A stretch of DNA of 64,000 nucleotides from Halopenitus salinus (lineage in GTDB: Archaea; Halobacteriota; Halobacteria; Halobacteriales; Haloferacaceae), in contig NZ_JBHSXL010000009.1 of assembly GCF_042662125.1 (NCBI RefSeq), positions 372,001 through 436,000 of the forward strand, read 5' to 3'. A program made the translations under genes and the position numbers. Below the pieces are notes generated by a model that worked only from the letters and a program-made list of their open reading frames with translations, was not told where the DNA came from and did no database searches. Shown in pieces: positions 35,164 through 42,611 of this stretch. Position 1 is the first letter of the stretch. Every line of letters starts with the position of its first letter.

Positions 35164-36081
35164 TCACTCGGCCGCCGTCCCGGACAGGTACTCCCCGAAG
35201 GTCGTAAGATCGTCCTCCGTGAGGCCGAAGACGCCGACATCGTTGTTCTCGGTGGTGTTGTCGAACGTCAGCGACCGGTATTGGTCGGGGCCCATCGGGA
35301 AGCCCGGAACCACGCTCAACGTCGTGAGGCCGACCCTCGCGAGCGACATCGGTAACGAGACGATCCGCACGTCCCGTCCCTCGGCCGCGTAGACGAGCTC
35401 CGTGACCTCACGGAGGGTGAGCCGCTCCGGGCCGCCGAGCTCGTAGGTCTCGCCCGCGTGTTCGGGGTCCTCGATCGCCGTTGCGAGCATCGGGACGAGG
35501 TCCTCGACGTGGATCGGCTGGAACCGCGTTCGCCGCCCCCCTCCGGGGAGCGGATAGACGGGGACGCCGGGAGCGAACCACGACTTCAGCCGCTTCGTGA
35601 ACCCCACGAACTCCCCACCGTCGCCGAAGACGACCGACGGGCGGACGATCGTCTCCTCGAGGTCGGCCTCGCGAACGATGTGCTCCGCGCGACCCTTGGC
35701 ACGGATGTAGTGTGTCGGACCGTCGGGATCGGCGCCGAGCGCGCTCAACTGGAGGAACCGATCGACGCCGCCATCCTCGGCCGCGGCGACGAGGTTCTCC
35801 GTCCCCCCGCGGTGGATCGTGTCGTGGAGCTCGTTGCCCCCGGAGGGCTCGAAGAGCGGCGAGAGCGCGACCAGATTGACGACGGCGCCGTGACCCGCCA
35901 CCGTCTCGCGGATGGAATCGAGCGCGGTCACGTCACCGACCGCGGTCTCGATCGAGTCGGCGTCCTCGAAGACGTCCTCGGGCGACCGCGAGAGCGCGGT
36001 CACCTGGTGGCCCCGGTCGGCGAGTTCACGGCACAGATACGATCCGATGAAGCCCGTCCCGCCGGCGACGAGGATATCCAT
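35164..36081 (-). CDS. NAD(P)-binding epimerase/NDUFA9-like protein
   Basis: A 305-residue Rossmann protein of the atypical short-chain dehydrogenase type. The N-terminal motif is GGTGFIGSYL, followed by VGDVTALDSI and YIRAKGRAEHIVREADLEETIVRPSVVFGDGG. The family includes NDUFA9-like complex I proteins and sugar epimerases. The YxxxK-type catalytic pair is weak (HYIRAKGRAE), so the protein may bind NAD without acting as a dehydrogenase. The ATG at 36081 starts the first strand. Divergent from tmk. Confidence 0.82.
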   Translation of the reverse strand: MDILVAGGTGFIGSYLCRELADRGHQVTALSRSPEDVFEDADSIETAVGDVTALDSIRETVAGHGAVVNLVALSPLFEPSGGNELHDTIHRGGTENLVAAAEDGGVDRFLQLSALGADPDGPTHYIRAKGRAEHIVREADLEETIVRPSVVFGDGGEFVGFTKRLKSWFAPGVPVYPLPGGGRRTRFQPIHVEDLVPMLATAIEDPEHAGETYELGGPERLTLREVTELVYAAEGRDVRIVSLPMSLARVGLTTLSVVPGFPMGPDQYRSLTFDNTTENNDVGVFGLTEDDLTTFGEYLSGTAAE

Positions 36082-36163
36082 GACGATCCAATGGGGCAGA
36101 AACCACCTAAAACTACCGCGGAATTCCAGTTCGGTTATGTGAGTGGGCCGCCCACCCACAGGC

Positions 36164-36751
36164 ATGCTCGTCACCCTCGAGGGGCTGGACGGAAGCGGGA
36201 AGACCACCGTCTGGGAGGCGCTCCAGGCGTCGTATCCGGACGCGACGTTCACCCGCGAGCCGACCGATTCGTGGTACGGTGACGCCGTCTACCGCTCCAT
36301 CGGCGACGACGACGCGGATCCGATCGCGGAGCTGTTTTTGTACACCGCCGACCACGCGAACCACCTCTCCGGAACGATCGAACCGGCGCTCGAGGCGGGA
36401 CGTCTCGTGATCTCCGATCGATACAGCGACTCGCGATACGCCTATCAGGCGGCGACGCTCCGCGAGACGCGGATCGACCGACCGATGGAGTACGTCCGGT
36501 CGATCCACGAGCCGTTCACGCGCGCTCCCGACCTCACGATCTACCTCGATCTCGACGCCGAACGCGCGGCGGAGCGGTCCGGATCGACGAACAAGTTCGA
36601 GCGCCGGGAGTACCTCTCGGTCGTTCGCTCGAACTACGAGCGACTGATCGAGGAGGAGCCGGAGCGATTCGTCCGCGTGGACGCGACCCAACCCCCCGAA
36701 GCCGCCCTCGAACGCGTGGAGTCCGCGATCGAGAGGAGACTCGAGGAGTGA
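36164..36751 (+). CDS. tmk: Thymidylate kinase
   Basis: Phosphorylates dTMP to dTDP. A 195-residue protein with the P-loop GLDGSGKTT, the dTMP-binding TREPTD segment, the DRYSDSRYAYQAA motif and a LID-like region. The ATG at 36164 (MLVTLEGLDG) begins the first strand; an upstream GTG at 36143 would add seven unconserved residues. The length is slightly below bacterial Tmk (about 205-210). Confidence 0.93.
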   Translation: MLVTLEGLDGSGKTTVWEALQASYPDATFTREPTDSWYGDAVYRSIGDDDADPIAELFLYTADHANHLSGTIEPALEAGRLVISDRYSDSRYAYQAATLRETRIDRPMEYVRSIHEPFTRAPDLTIYLDLDAERAAERSGSTNKFERREYLSVVRSNYERLIEEEPERFVRVDATQPPEAALERVESAIERRLEE

Positions 36752-36766
36752 TCGCCCCCCGCGTCG

Positions 36767-37087
36767 TCACTCCGCGGGCTCGGGAAGTTCGTACTCGTCG
36801 GGATGTTCGACGTAGAGGAGGTCTATCGCCACGCCGAGCGTGCCGGGAAGCAGGATCATCACGGCGAGGACGGCGGTCGGGGTCCCGAGATTCACGCCGA
36901 TTCCCAACGGGCCGCTGAACACGAGCGTCGAGACGAACAACACGACGGGGACGAGAAACGCGACGTAAACCGCGGTGCCCCAGGTCGTCGCGAGACGCAG
37001 CCGGAGATACCGGGTCATCACGGCGGCGATCAGCGTGTGGATCCCCAACACCACGAGAAACGCGAGCACGCCGAGGATCGAGGCCAT
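36767..37087 (-). CDS. Small membrane protein
   Basis: A 106-residue protein with three hydrophobic helices (about 4-25, 37-58 and 68-92) and a short charged C-terminus. Function unknown; similar small proteins are widespread in haloarchaea. It is convergent with tmk and on the same strand as the RAM-domain gene that lies 95 bases upstream. Confidence 0.65.
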   Translation of the reverse strand: MASILGVLAFLVVLGIHTLIAAVMTRYLRLRLATTWGTAVYVAFLVPVVLFVSTLVFSGPLGIGVNLGTPTAVLAVMILLPGTLGVAIDLLYVEHPDEYELPEPAE

Positions 37088-37182
37088 GACCCCAGTAGCG
37101 TCCGCGCGCTTTTTCGTCTATCGGCTCGTGTCGGACGGTCGCTCATCGGCTCGTGTCGGATCGTCGGTCACCTCGAAACGAC

Positions 37183-37419
37183 TCACTCCTCGTCGATGGC
37201 GACGTACGTCTTCGTGTCGACGACGCCCGAAAGCTCCTGTAGCCTCGTCGCCGCGGTCGAGAGCACGTCGTAGACCTCCGGCGTCTCGATCTCGACGATG
37301 ACGTCCCAGTCGCCCGCGACGACGTGTGCCGTCTCCACCGGCTCCACCGAACGGCTCGCCTCCGCGATCCCCGCCGCCGCTCCCACGTCCGCTTTGAGGA
37401 GCACGTATGCTCTGACCAT
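37183..37419 (-). CDS. Free-standing Lrp/AsnC ligand-binding (RAM) domain protein
   Basis: A 78-residue protein that is only the C-terminal RAM domain of Lrp/AsnC regulators: MVRAYVLLKADVGAAAGIAEASRSVEPVETAHVVAGDWDVIVEIE. No HTH is present. RAM domains bind amino acids and form dimers or octamers. It is divergent from the trkA gene across 79 bases that contain both promoters, and is a paralogue of the RAM protein at 38194-38427. Confidence 0.85.
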   Translation of the reverse strand: MVRAYVLLKADVGAAAGIAEASRSVEPVETAHVVAGDWDVIVEIETPEVYDVLSTAATRLQELSGVVDTKTYVAIDEE

Positions 37420-37498
37420 GTGTTACCATACACCATGGACCGCAAAAACCTTCGCCCCGGGAGAAAGGTTATTTTAGCAGCCGTCTGTAGGATCTTTC

Positions 37499-38197
37499 AT
37501 GAGATTTGTTAACATTGGCTGGGGGCGGGTCGGACGTCGGACCGCCCGCGTCCTCGCGGAGGAGGGCCACACGGTCGTCGTCGTGGAACGCGACCCTGAG
37601 ACGGCCAGACTGGCGCGCGAGGCGGGTTTCGAGGTGGTCGAGGGGGACGGGGGGAGAGAGGAGGTACTCGAGAAAGCCGGGATCGACTCGGCGGACGCAG
37701 TCGGCGCGCTCACGGGCGATCTCAACGTCAACTTCGCCGCGTGCATGATCGCCAAACACCACGGCTGTAGAACGGTGATGCGAATCGACGAGGACTACCG
37801 CGAGGAGATCTACCGGAAGTACGCCGACGAGGTGGACGAGATCGTCCACCCGGAGCGGCTCGGCGCCATCGCCGCGAAGAACGCGCTCCTCGGCGGGAAC
37901 ATCCAGGCGATCGCCGACGTCGCCCAACACCTGCAGATCCTGCTCGTCACGGTGACGTCCGAATCCCCGATGCGGGGCTACACGATGTCGGAGGTCGCGC
38001 TCCCGGCGGCCTCCCGGATCCTCGCGTTCGGAAAGGCGGACGGCACGCTCGGGATTCCCCTTCCGGACGATACGCTCGAGGCCGGCGACCGGATCGCCGT
38101 GCTGGCGGACCACTCCGTTCTCGACGACGTTCGCCAGCTGCTCGTGGGGGACATCGAACCCTCGACCACCGCGGCGACCGCGGGAGGTGAACCATGA
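37499..38197 (+). CDS. trkA: TrkA-type NAD-binding regulatory protein (RCK domain)
   Basis: A 232-residue protein with a Rossmann TrkA-N domain (IGWGRVGRRTARVLAEEGHTVVVVE, about 1-125) and a TrkA-C domain (about 145-220). Such proteins regulate potassium uptake in response to NAD(H) or other ligands. The Rossmann motif GWGRVG has Trp in place of the common small residue. A TATA element at 37469-37476 (ttatttta) supports the ATG at 37499 as a leaderless start. Its last four bases (ATGA) overlap the start of the RAM protein, so the two are made together. No Trk/Ktr membrane subunit is adjacent. Confidence 0.9.
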   Translation: MRFVNIGWGRVGRRTARVLAEEGHTVVVVERDPETARLAREAGFEVVEGDGGREEVLEKAGIDSADAVGALTGDLNVNFAACMIAKHHGCRTVMRIDEDYREEIYRKYADEVDEIVHPERLGAIAAKNALLGGNIQAIADVAQHLQILLVTVTSESPMRGYTMSEVALPAASRILAFGKADGTLGIPLPDDTLEAGDRIAVLADHSVLDDVRQLLVGDIEPSTTAATAGGEP

Positions 38198-38427
38198 GCG
38201 TCACCGCCTACGTGATGGTGAAGGCCAACACGGGAGAGGCCGACCGGTTGAAACAGCAGATGGCCGCGATCGACGGCGTCGAGCGGGTGAGCATCGTCGC
38301 GGGCGACGTCGACTTCATCGTCACGCTCTCCGTGGAGACGCCCGCGGACGTCAAGGACGTCGCGGCGGCGTCGATCCAGGGGCTCGACGGCATCGAAAGC
38401 ACGCAGACGTACGTCGCTATGGACTGA
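38194..38427 (+). CDS. Free-standing Lrp/AsnC ligand-binding (RAM) domain protein
   Basis: A 77-residue RAM domain without an HTH: MSVTAYVMVKANTGEADRLKQQMAAIDGVERVSIVAGDVDFIVTLSVETPADVKDV is its main body. The start overlaps the trkA stop by four bases, so translation is coupled. It is a paralogue of the RAM gene on the other side of trkA and could act as an amino-acid-responsive partner of TrkA; that role is inferred from context only. Confidence 0.87.
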   Translation: MSVTAYVMVKANTGEADRLKQQMAAIDGVERVSIVAGDVDFIVTLSVETPADVKDVAAASIQGLDGIESTQTYVAMD

Positions 38428-38643
38428 GACGTCGAGCGCTCTCTCGGTGGTTCCCTCGCCGAGATTTATACCCGATCGCGAACCAGCGTCGTCGTGTCTT
38501 GAACGTCGCCCCGGATCGGACGAGACGGTTGTGTGGCGCTCCGACCGGGAACCGTATCGCCACCTGTCCGCCATTTCACGTCGCAAGCGGCGTGTCGAGC
38601 GGTCGTCCCCCGATCAGACGTGCTCCGATCAGATGTGACCCGA

Positions 38644-39225
38644 TCAGACATCGCCGGCGGTTCCCTGCGTTCGGGCCCGCGAGAGGAGCCCCGCGACGGG
38701 ATCGGCGTAGTCGTATCCCGGAATGATCCCCTGCACGTACGTTCCCTCGACGAAGTCGACGAAGGCGCGTGCGTCCTCGACGCCGCGTTCCGGGTTGGCG
38801 TCCGCCAGAGAGACTTCGACCACGATGTCGTCCCCGTCACGACGGACTCCCGGATCCAGATCACGCGAGCGTCGCGTGATGCCGGAGACGTCCTCGATCC
38901 GTCGCTCGAACGTGTCGAACCACCCGTCCTCGACCACCTCGGCGACGGCGTCCTCGGTCACGGCGTCGAGCATGGGGACGACGACGGTCACGTCGAACGC
39001 GAAACGGACGGAGGGGTCCGGGTCCGTTCCATCGGCGTCCGAACCGGCCTGATCCGAACGGTCCCGAGTCGTTCGTTCTTCATCCGACCCGGCCACCGCT
39101 ATCGGTTCGGCCTCGATCCGTCCCTCGAAGGCGGTGGTCGTCGAGCGCCAGGTCGTCTCGTCGATCTGCTCGAAGGATCCGGCCGTCTCGAAGGCGTTCC
39201 GGACCCGATCCGATGGCTCACGCAT
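38644..39225 (-). CDS. Conserved haloarchaeal protein (DUF5813-like)
   Basis: A 193-residue acidic protein of unknown function. The pattern DRVRNAFETAGSFEQIDETTWRST, AEVVEDGWFDTFERRIEDV and FVEGTYVQGIIPGYDYADPVAGLL resembles the family I recall as DUF5813. A charged insertion (about 44-70) is probably disordered. No catalytic motif is visible. Its neighbours do not suggest a pathway. Confidence 0.68.
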   Translation of the reverse strand: MREPSDRVRNAFETAGSFEQIDETTWRSTTTAFEGRIEAEPIAVAGSDEERTTRDRSDQAGSDADGTDPDPSVRFAFDVTVVVPMLDAVTEDAVAEVVEDGWFDTFERRIEDVSGITRRSRDLDPGVRRDGDDIVVEVSLADANPERGVEDARAFVDFVEGTYVQGIIPGYDYADPVAGLLSRARTQGTAGDV

Positions 39226-39359
39226 ACCGATCGGAGGGTGCGAATCGCCAAAAGATCGTCGTGTCGGCGTCCGAGATCACGGTCGCGATCGCAAGCGCCG
39301 GGAAGTCGGTCCGCGATCCGATCCGGATCGGTTCTCGGCCGATTCCGTCCCCGGCCGAT

Positions 39360-39641
39360 TCAGTCCTCGACGACGACCTCGACCGGTTCGTCCTGGTCGG
39401 TATCGGCGGATTCGGCTTCTTGGGCCGACTGCTTACCCTGCAGGTAGAGTCCGACCGCAACGGCGATGACGACCCACGATCGCCAGTTGGCCAGGTTCAG
39501 CGTGTAGCCGATCCCGAAGGGCTTCTCGACGAGCATGCCCCGCCCGGGCTTCCAGTACGAGGAGATCAGTCGGCCGAGGCTCGGCCGATCGAAGTTGTAT
39601 GGGATCCCGAAGAGTTCGCCGGATGAGGGTTTCTCGACCAT
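39360..39641 (-). CDS. Small membrane protein (DUF5808-like)
   Basis: A 93-residue protein with one hydrophobic helix (WRSWVVIAVAVGLYLQG, about 55-72). The N-terminal part MVEKPSSGELFGIPYNFDRPSLGRLISSYWKPG is followed by a conserved MLVEKPFGIGYTLNLANW, as in a haloarchaeal family I recall as DUF5808. The C-terminus is acidic. The ATG at 39641 starts this conserved block. Confidence 0.7.
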   Translation of the reverse strand: MVEKPSSGELFGIPYNFDRPSLGRLISSYWKPGRGMLVEKPFGIGYTLNLANWRSWVVIAVAVGLYLQGKQSAQEAESADTDQDEPVEVVVED

Positions 39642-39723
39642 ACCGTACCTAACGGCACCGGGTGGTAAATCGTTTTGGCTCGAGCGGCCGACCATCGATG
39701 ACGCCCCGGCCGCTCACGTCGCG

Positions 39724-41430
39724 TCACCGATATCGACCACGTCCCTCGATCGTTCGGAGCCGGTCGATCACGGCCGAGTCGCCGACCGAGAGATAGCCGG
39801 ACTCGAAGGCGTCGAGGAGCGACTCCGGATCCATCGCGGTACCGGCGACGGCCTGCTCGAGGACGTGGAGGTCCATCGCGTGGTCCTCGACGTGGCCCGT
39901 GTGATAGCCCAGGCCGAAATCGATCAGATACGTATGGGGGCGCGAACCCGGAGCGTCGGCGATCGTCCCGTCGACGTTCGCGTCGGGCTCCTCGATCGAT
40001 CGGATCCGGACGTTTCGCGTCGTCGGATCGCCGTGGACGATCCCGGCATCGTGGAGCCGTGCGAGGTGTCTACCGACGGTCCGAGTGTGGACCCTCGAAG
40101 CGTCCGTTCCGTGCGCGAGCGCGTCGGCGAGATCGCGCTCGCCGACGTGCTGGAGCGTCAACGTCGCGTTCGCAACGTCGACGTCGTGAACGAGCGGAGT
40201 CGGAACGCCGGCTCGGCGCGCCTCGTTCAGCAGCCGCGCTTCGAGGGTGGTACGGCTCCGGCGGAGGGTCCCGTCGAGCTCCGGATGTCGGTAGGTCCGC
40301 GAGCGGCGACGTTTCCGGACGCGGTTGTCTCCGAGGAGTTCCACGGTCGCCTCGGCGCCGGTGTGATCGCGGTCGGTGCGTTCGACACCGTCGCGAGCCC
40401 GCTCAGTGTGCTCCGTTCGAGGGCCCTCCCGGATCGACTCGTCCCCCGGACGCCACGTGACCGGAACCTCGTCGGGCCGGAAGTTCGGATCGACCGACGA
40501 CTCGCGGATCGGTACGACGTCACCGGCAGCGGCCATCTTCGCGCCGAGGACCGCGATCATGCCCGCGTTGTCGCGAAGGAACCGCGGTTCCGGCGCGAAA
40601 AAGGACGCGCCGCGTTGTGTACACATCGCCTCGAGCATCTCGCGGAGGCGATCGTTCTGTCCGACGCCGCCGCCGAGGACGAGCTCGTCGGCGCCGGTGA
40701 GCGATAGCGCCCGCTCTGCGACCTCGGTCAACATCGCGAAGACGTGTTCCTGGAGGGCGAAACAGACGTCCTCGACCGGGGCACCCTCGTCGTATCGGTC
40801 CTTGGCAGCCGACATGATCCCGGAAAACGAGAAGTCCATTCCCTTGACGACGTACGGGAGTTCGAGGAACTCGCCGTCGGCGGCCGCGGCCTCGACCTTC
40901 GGACCGCCCGGATGCGACCAGCCGACGTGGCGGGTGAACTTGTCGATCGCGTTGCCGACGCCGGTATCCATGGTCTCGCCCAGGACGCGATAGCGGTCGT
41001 CGTGATAGCCGAGCACGTGGGCGTTCGCCCCCGAGGCGTTCAAACAGATCGGATTCTCGAATCCCGACCGATGGCGACCGATCTCGAGGTGTGCCACCAT
41101 GTGATTGACGCCGACGAGCGGGACCGAAAGCGATCCGGCGAGCGACCGGGCCGCGGTCCCGGCGGTTCGCAGGCAGGGTCCGAGACCCGGACCGCGAGAG
41201 AACGCGACGGCATCGATCGAAGCGCGGCCGTACTCCCGTTCGGCGTATGAAAGCGCCGCGTCGACGACCGACGGGAGGGCGTCGGACATGTGCTCTGCGG
41301 CCTCACGGGGGTGAATGCCGCCGCTATCGGGTAGATACGGATCGGATTCGATGTGGACGTCGTCGGTTTCGGAATCGTAGACGGCGGCGCTCGCACACCA
41401 GGCCGTCCCCTCGATCCCGAGAACGCGCAT
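39724..41430 (-). CDS. kae1-bud32: Fused Kae1-Bud32 (tRNA N6-threonylcarbamoyladenosine synthesis)
   Basis: A 568-residue fusion of two KEOPS subunits. Residues 1-325 are Kae1: metal-site HMVAHLEIG, plus SRGPGLGPCLRTA and LGGGVGQNDRLREML. After a charged linker, residues about 345-568 are the small kinase Bud32: AEATVELLGDNRVRKRR, HGDPTTRNVRI (catalytic loop) and YLIDFGLGYHTGHVEDHAMDL. KEOPS adds the t6A modification at tRNA position 37. Such a fusion is common in Euryarchaeota. The 5' end lies 20 bases from the rps24e stop, on the same strand, so they are likely co-transcribed. Confidence 0.95.
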   Translation of the reverse strand: MRVLGIEGTAWCASAAVYDSETDDVHIESDPYLPDSGGIHPREAAEHMSDALPSVVDAALSYAEREYGRASIDAVAFSRGPGLGPCLRTAGTAARSLAGSLSVPLVGVNHMVAHLEIGRHRSGFENPICLNASGANAHVLGYHDDRYRVLGETMDTGVGNAIDKFTRHVGWSHPGGPKVEAAAADGEFLELPYVVKGMDFSFSGIMSAAKDRYDEGAPVEDVCFALQEHVFAMLTEVAERALSLTGADELVLGGGVGQNDRLREMLEAMCTQRGASFFAPEPRFLRDNAGMIAVLGAKMAAAGDVVPIRESSVDPNFRPDEVPVTWRPGDESIREGPRTEHTERARDGVERTDRDHTGAEATVELLGDNRVRKRRRSRTYRHPELDGTLRRSRTTLEARLLNEARRAGVPTPLVHDVDVANATLTLQHVGERDLADALAHGTDASRVHTRTVGRHLARLHDAGIVHGDPTTRNVRIRSIEEPDANVDGTIADAPGSRPHTYLIDFGLGYHTGHVEDHAMDLHVLEQAVAGTAMDPESLLDAFESGYLSVGDSAVIDRLRTIEGRGRYR

Positions 41431-41450
41431 TCGGAAGCCGTCGGGGCCGA

Positions 41451-41771
41451 TCAGGCTTCCTCGGCTTCGGCCTCGACGTCCGCCTCGTCGTCGACGCCGA
41501 TCTTGTTGCGCTCGAGCATGTACTCCTGTTCGACGTCGCGGGCGTGTTCGGGCGTCTCGTAGGCCTTCGCGTAGCCGACGGTCTTTCGCATGCCGAACTT
41601 CGTGTCGAGCTCGTGGATGACGACCTCGTCGGAGTCCTTATCGAGGGTGGCCGCGAGCGAATCGCGGACGGAGAGCCTGGAGGGCGTCGCGTCCTCGTGG
41701 ACGATCTCGAAGCGGATGTCCGTTCTGTGCAACATGGGGTTTTCCTCCTCGGAAACGATGTCGATCTCCAT
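41451..41771 (-). CDS. rps24e: Ribosomal protein S24e
   Basis: A 106-residue 30S ribosomal protein. MEIDIVSEEENPMLHRTDIRFEIVHEDATPSRLSVRDSLAA and KFGMRKTVGYAKAYETPEHARDVEQEYMLERNKI fit S24e. The C-terminal tail is very acidic, as is usual in haloarchaea. In several haloarchaea I expect a short rps27ae gene between rps24e and kae1, but here only 20 bases separate them. Confidence 0.95.
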   Translation of the reverse strand: MEIDIVSEEENPMLHRTDIRFEIVHEDATPSRLSVRDSLAATLDKDSDEVVIHELDTKFGMRKTVGYAKAYETPEHARDVEQEYMLERNKIGVDDEADVEAEAEEA

Positions 41772-41918
41772 GGTCAGTTAGCGTTATCTCCCCGCGAAAG
41801 AGCTAAAAGGATTTCGAAGCCGGGACCTCGCCGCCGGTTCGACCGCCACCTGACGGCGCGTTGGGCGGCGAGGAGTCGGTGGCGCGGCGTTTTTATCTCC
41901 GAGCGGCGAAGGCGAAGC

Positions 41919-42485
41919 GTGGACGTACACGTTCGGTACGAGGGCGACGACGACCCGGAAAAGTGCACGGCCAGGAAGCTCGCCCGCTTCGATCTCGCGA
42001 CCCTCCACCGGACGGACGGGGCGACGCCCTACGGCATCGTCTTGAACCCGCACGCCGAGCGAGCGCTGTCGCCGGCGGATGCTGGGAACGCGGGCGACGA
42101 TGAGGAAGGCGGACGAGAGAACGCCGACGGGGGCAACGACGTGCGGGGAGACGGAGGCGACGGGGACGTACTGGTCGCGCTCGATTGCTCGTGGGAATCG
42201 GCGGGCGAAAAGCGGTTTTCCCTCCCCGGCGAGCACCGTGCGCTGCCGTATCTGGTCGCCGCGAATCCCGTGAACTTCGGGCGTCCGATGCGGTTGACCA
42301 CCGTCGAGGCACTTTCGGCCGCGCTCGTGATCCTCGGTGAGCGGGTCCACGGCGAGCGACTCCTCGAGAAGTTCACGTGGGGAGAGACCTTCCTCGAGCT
42401 CAACGAGGAGCCCCTTCGTCGGTACGCGGCCTGTGAGGACTCCGCTGCGGTCGTCGACGTGCAACAGGAGTACCTCGACCGCTGA
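41919..42485 (+). CDS. tsr3: 16S rRNA aminocarboxypropyltransferase (Tsr3/DUF367)
   Basis: Transfers the acp group from S-adenosylmethionine to a small-subunit rRNA base. The 188-residue protein shows DPEKCTARKLARFD at the start, LVALDCSWESA, the RALPYLVAANPVNFGRPMRLTTVEA segment and FTWGETFLELN. A Gly/Asp-rich insertion (about 58-80) is a haloarchaeal feature. The start is a GTG at 41919, about 27 bases after the TATA-like gtttttatc at 41889-41897, so the mRNA is probably leaderless. Confidence 0.92.
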   Translation: MDVHVRYEGDDDPEKCTARKLARFDLATLHRTDGATPYGIVLNPHAERALSPADAGNAGDDEEGGRENADGGNDVRGDGGDGDVLVALDCSWESAGEKRFSLPGEHRALPYLVAANPVNFGRPMRLTTVEALSAALVILGERVHGERLLEKFTWGETFLELNEEPLRRYAACEDSAAVVDVQQEYLDR

Positions 42486-42516
42486 CCGGTCGATCCTCGT
42501 GTGGTAACCTATCGTT

Positions 42517-42543
42517 TAATAAATACACCCACATTATTTATTA
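42517..42543. promoter_or_regulatory. Perfect 9-base inverted repeat upstream of the Zn/Cd ATPase
   Basis: TAATAAATA (42517-42525) and TATTTATTA (42535-42543) form a perfect inverted repeat with a 9-base spacer. It stands 38 bases upstream of a TATA element (TTAATAA, 42581-42587) that is itself 25 bases before the ATG of the ATPase. The position and symmetry suggest a binding site for a metal-responsive regulator, possibly an activator given that it is upstream of TATA. No regulator gene is adjacent. Confidence 0.65.
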
Positions 42544-42611
42544 GTAACACCCAAATTTCGGCCGGGAGTTGACAGTTGAGTTAATAACGATCGAGCGTCT
42601 ACGTCGAACTA

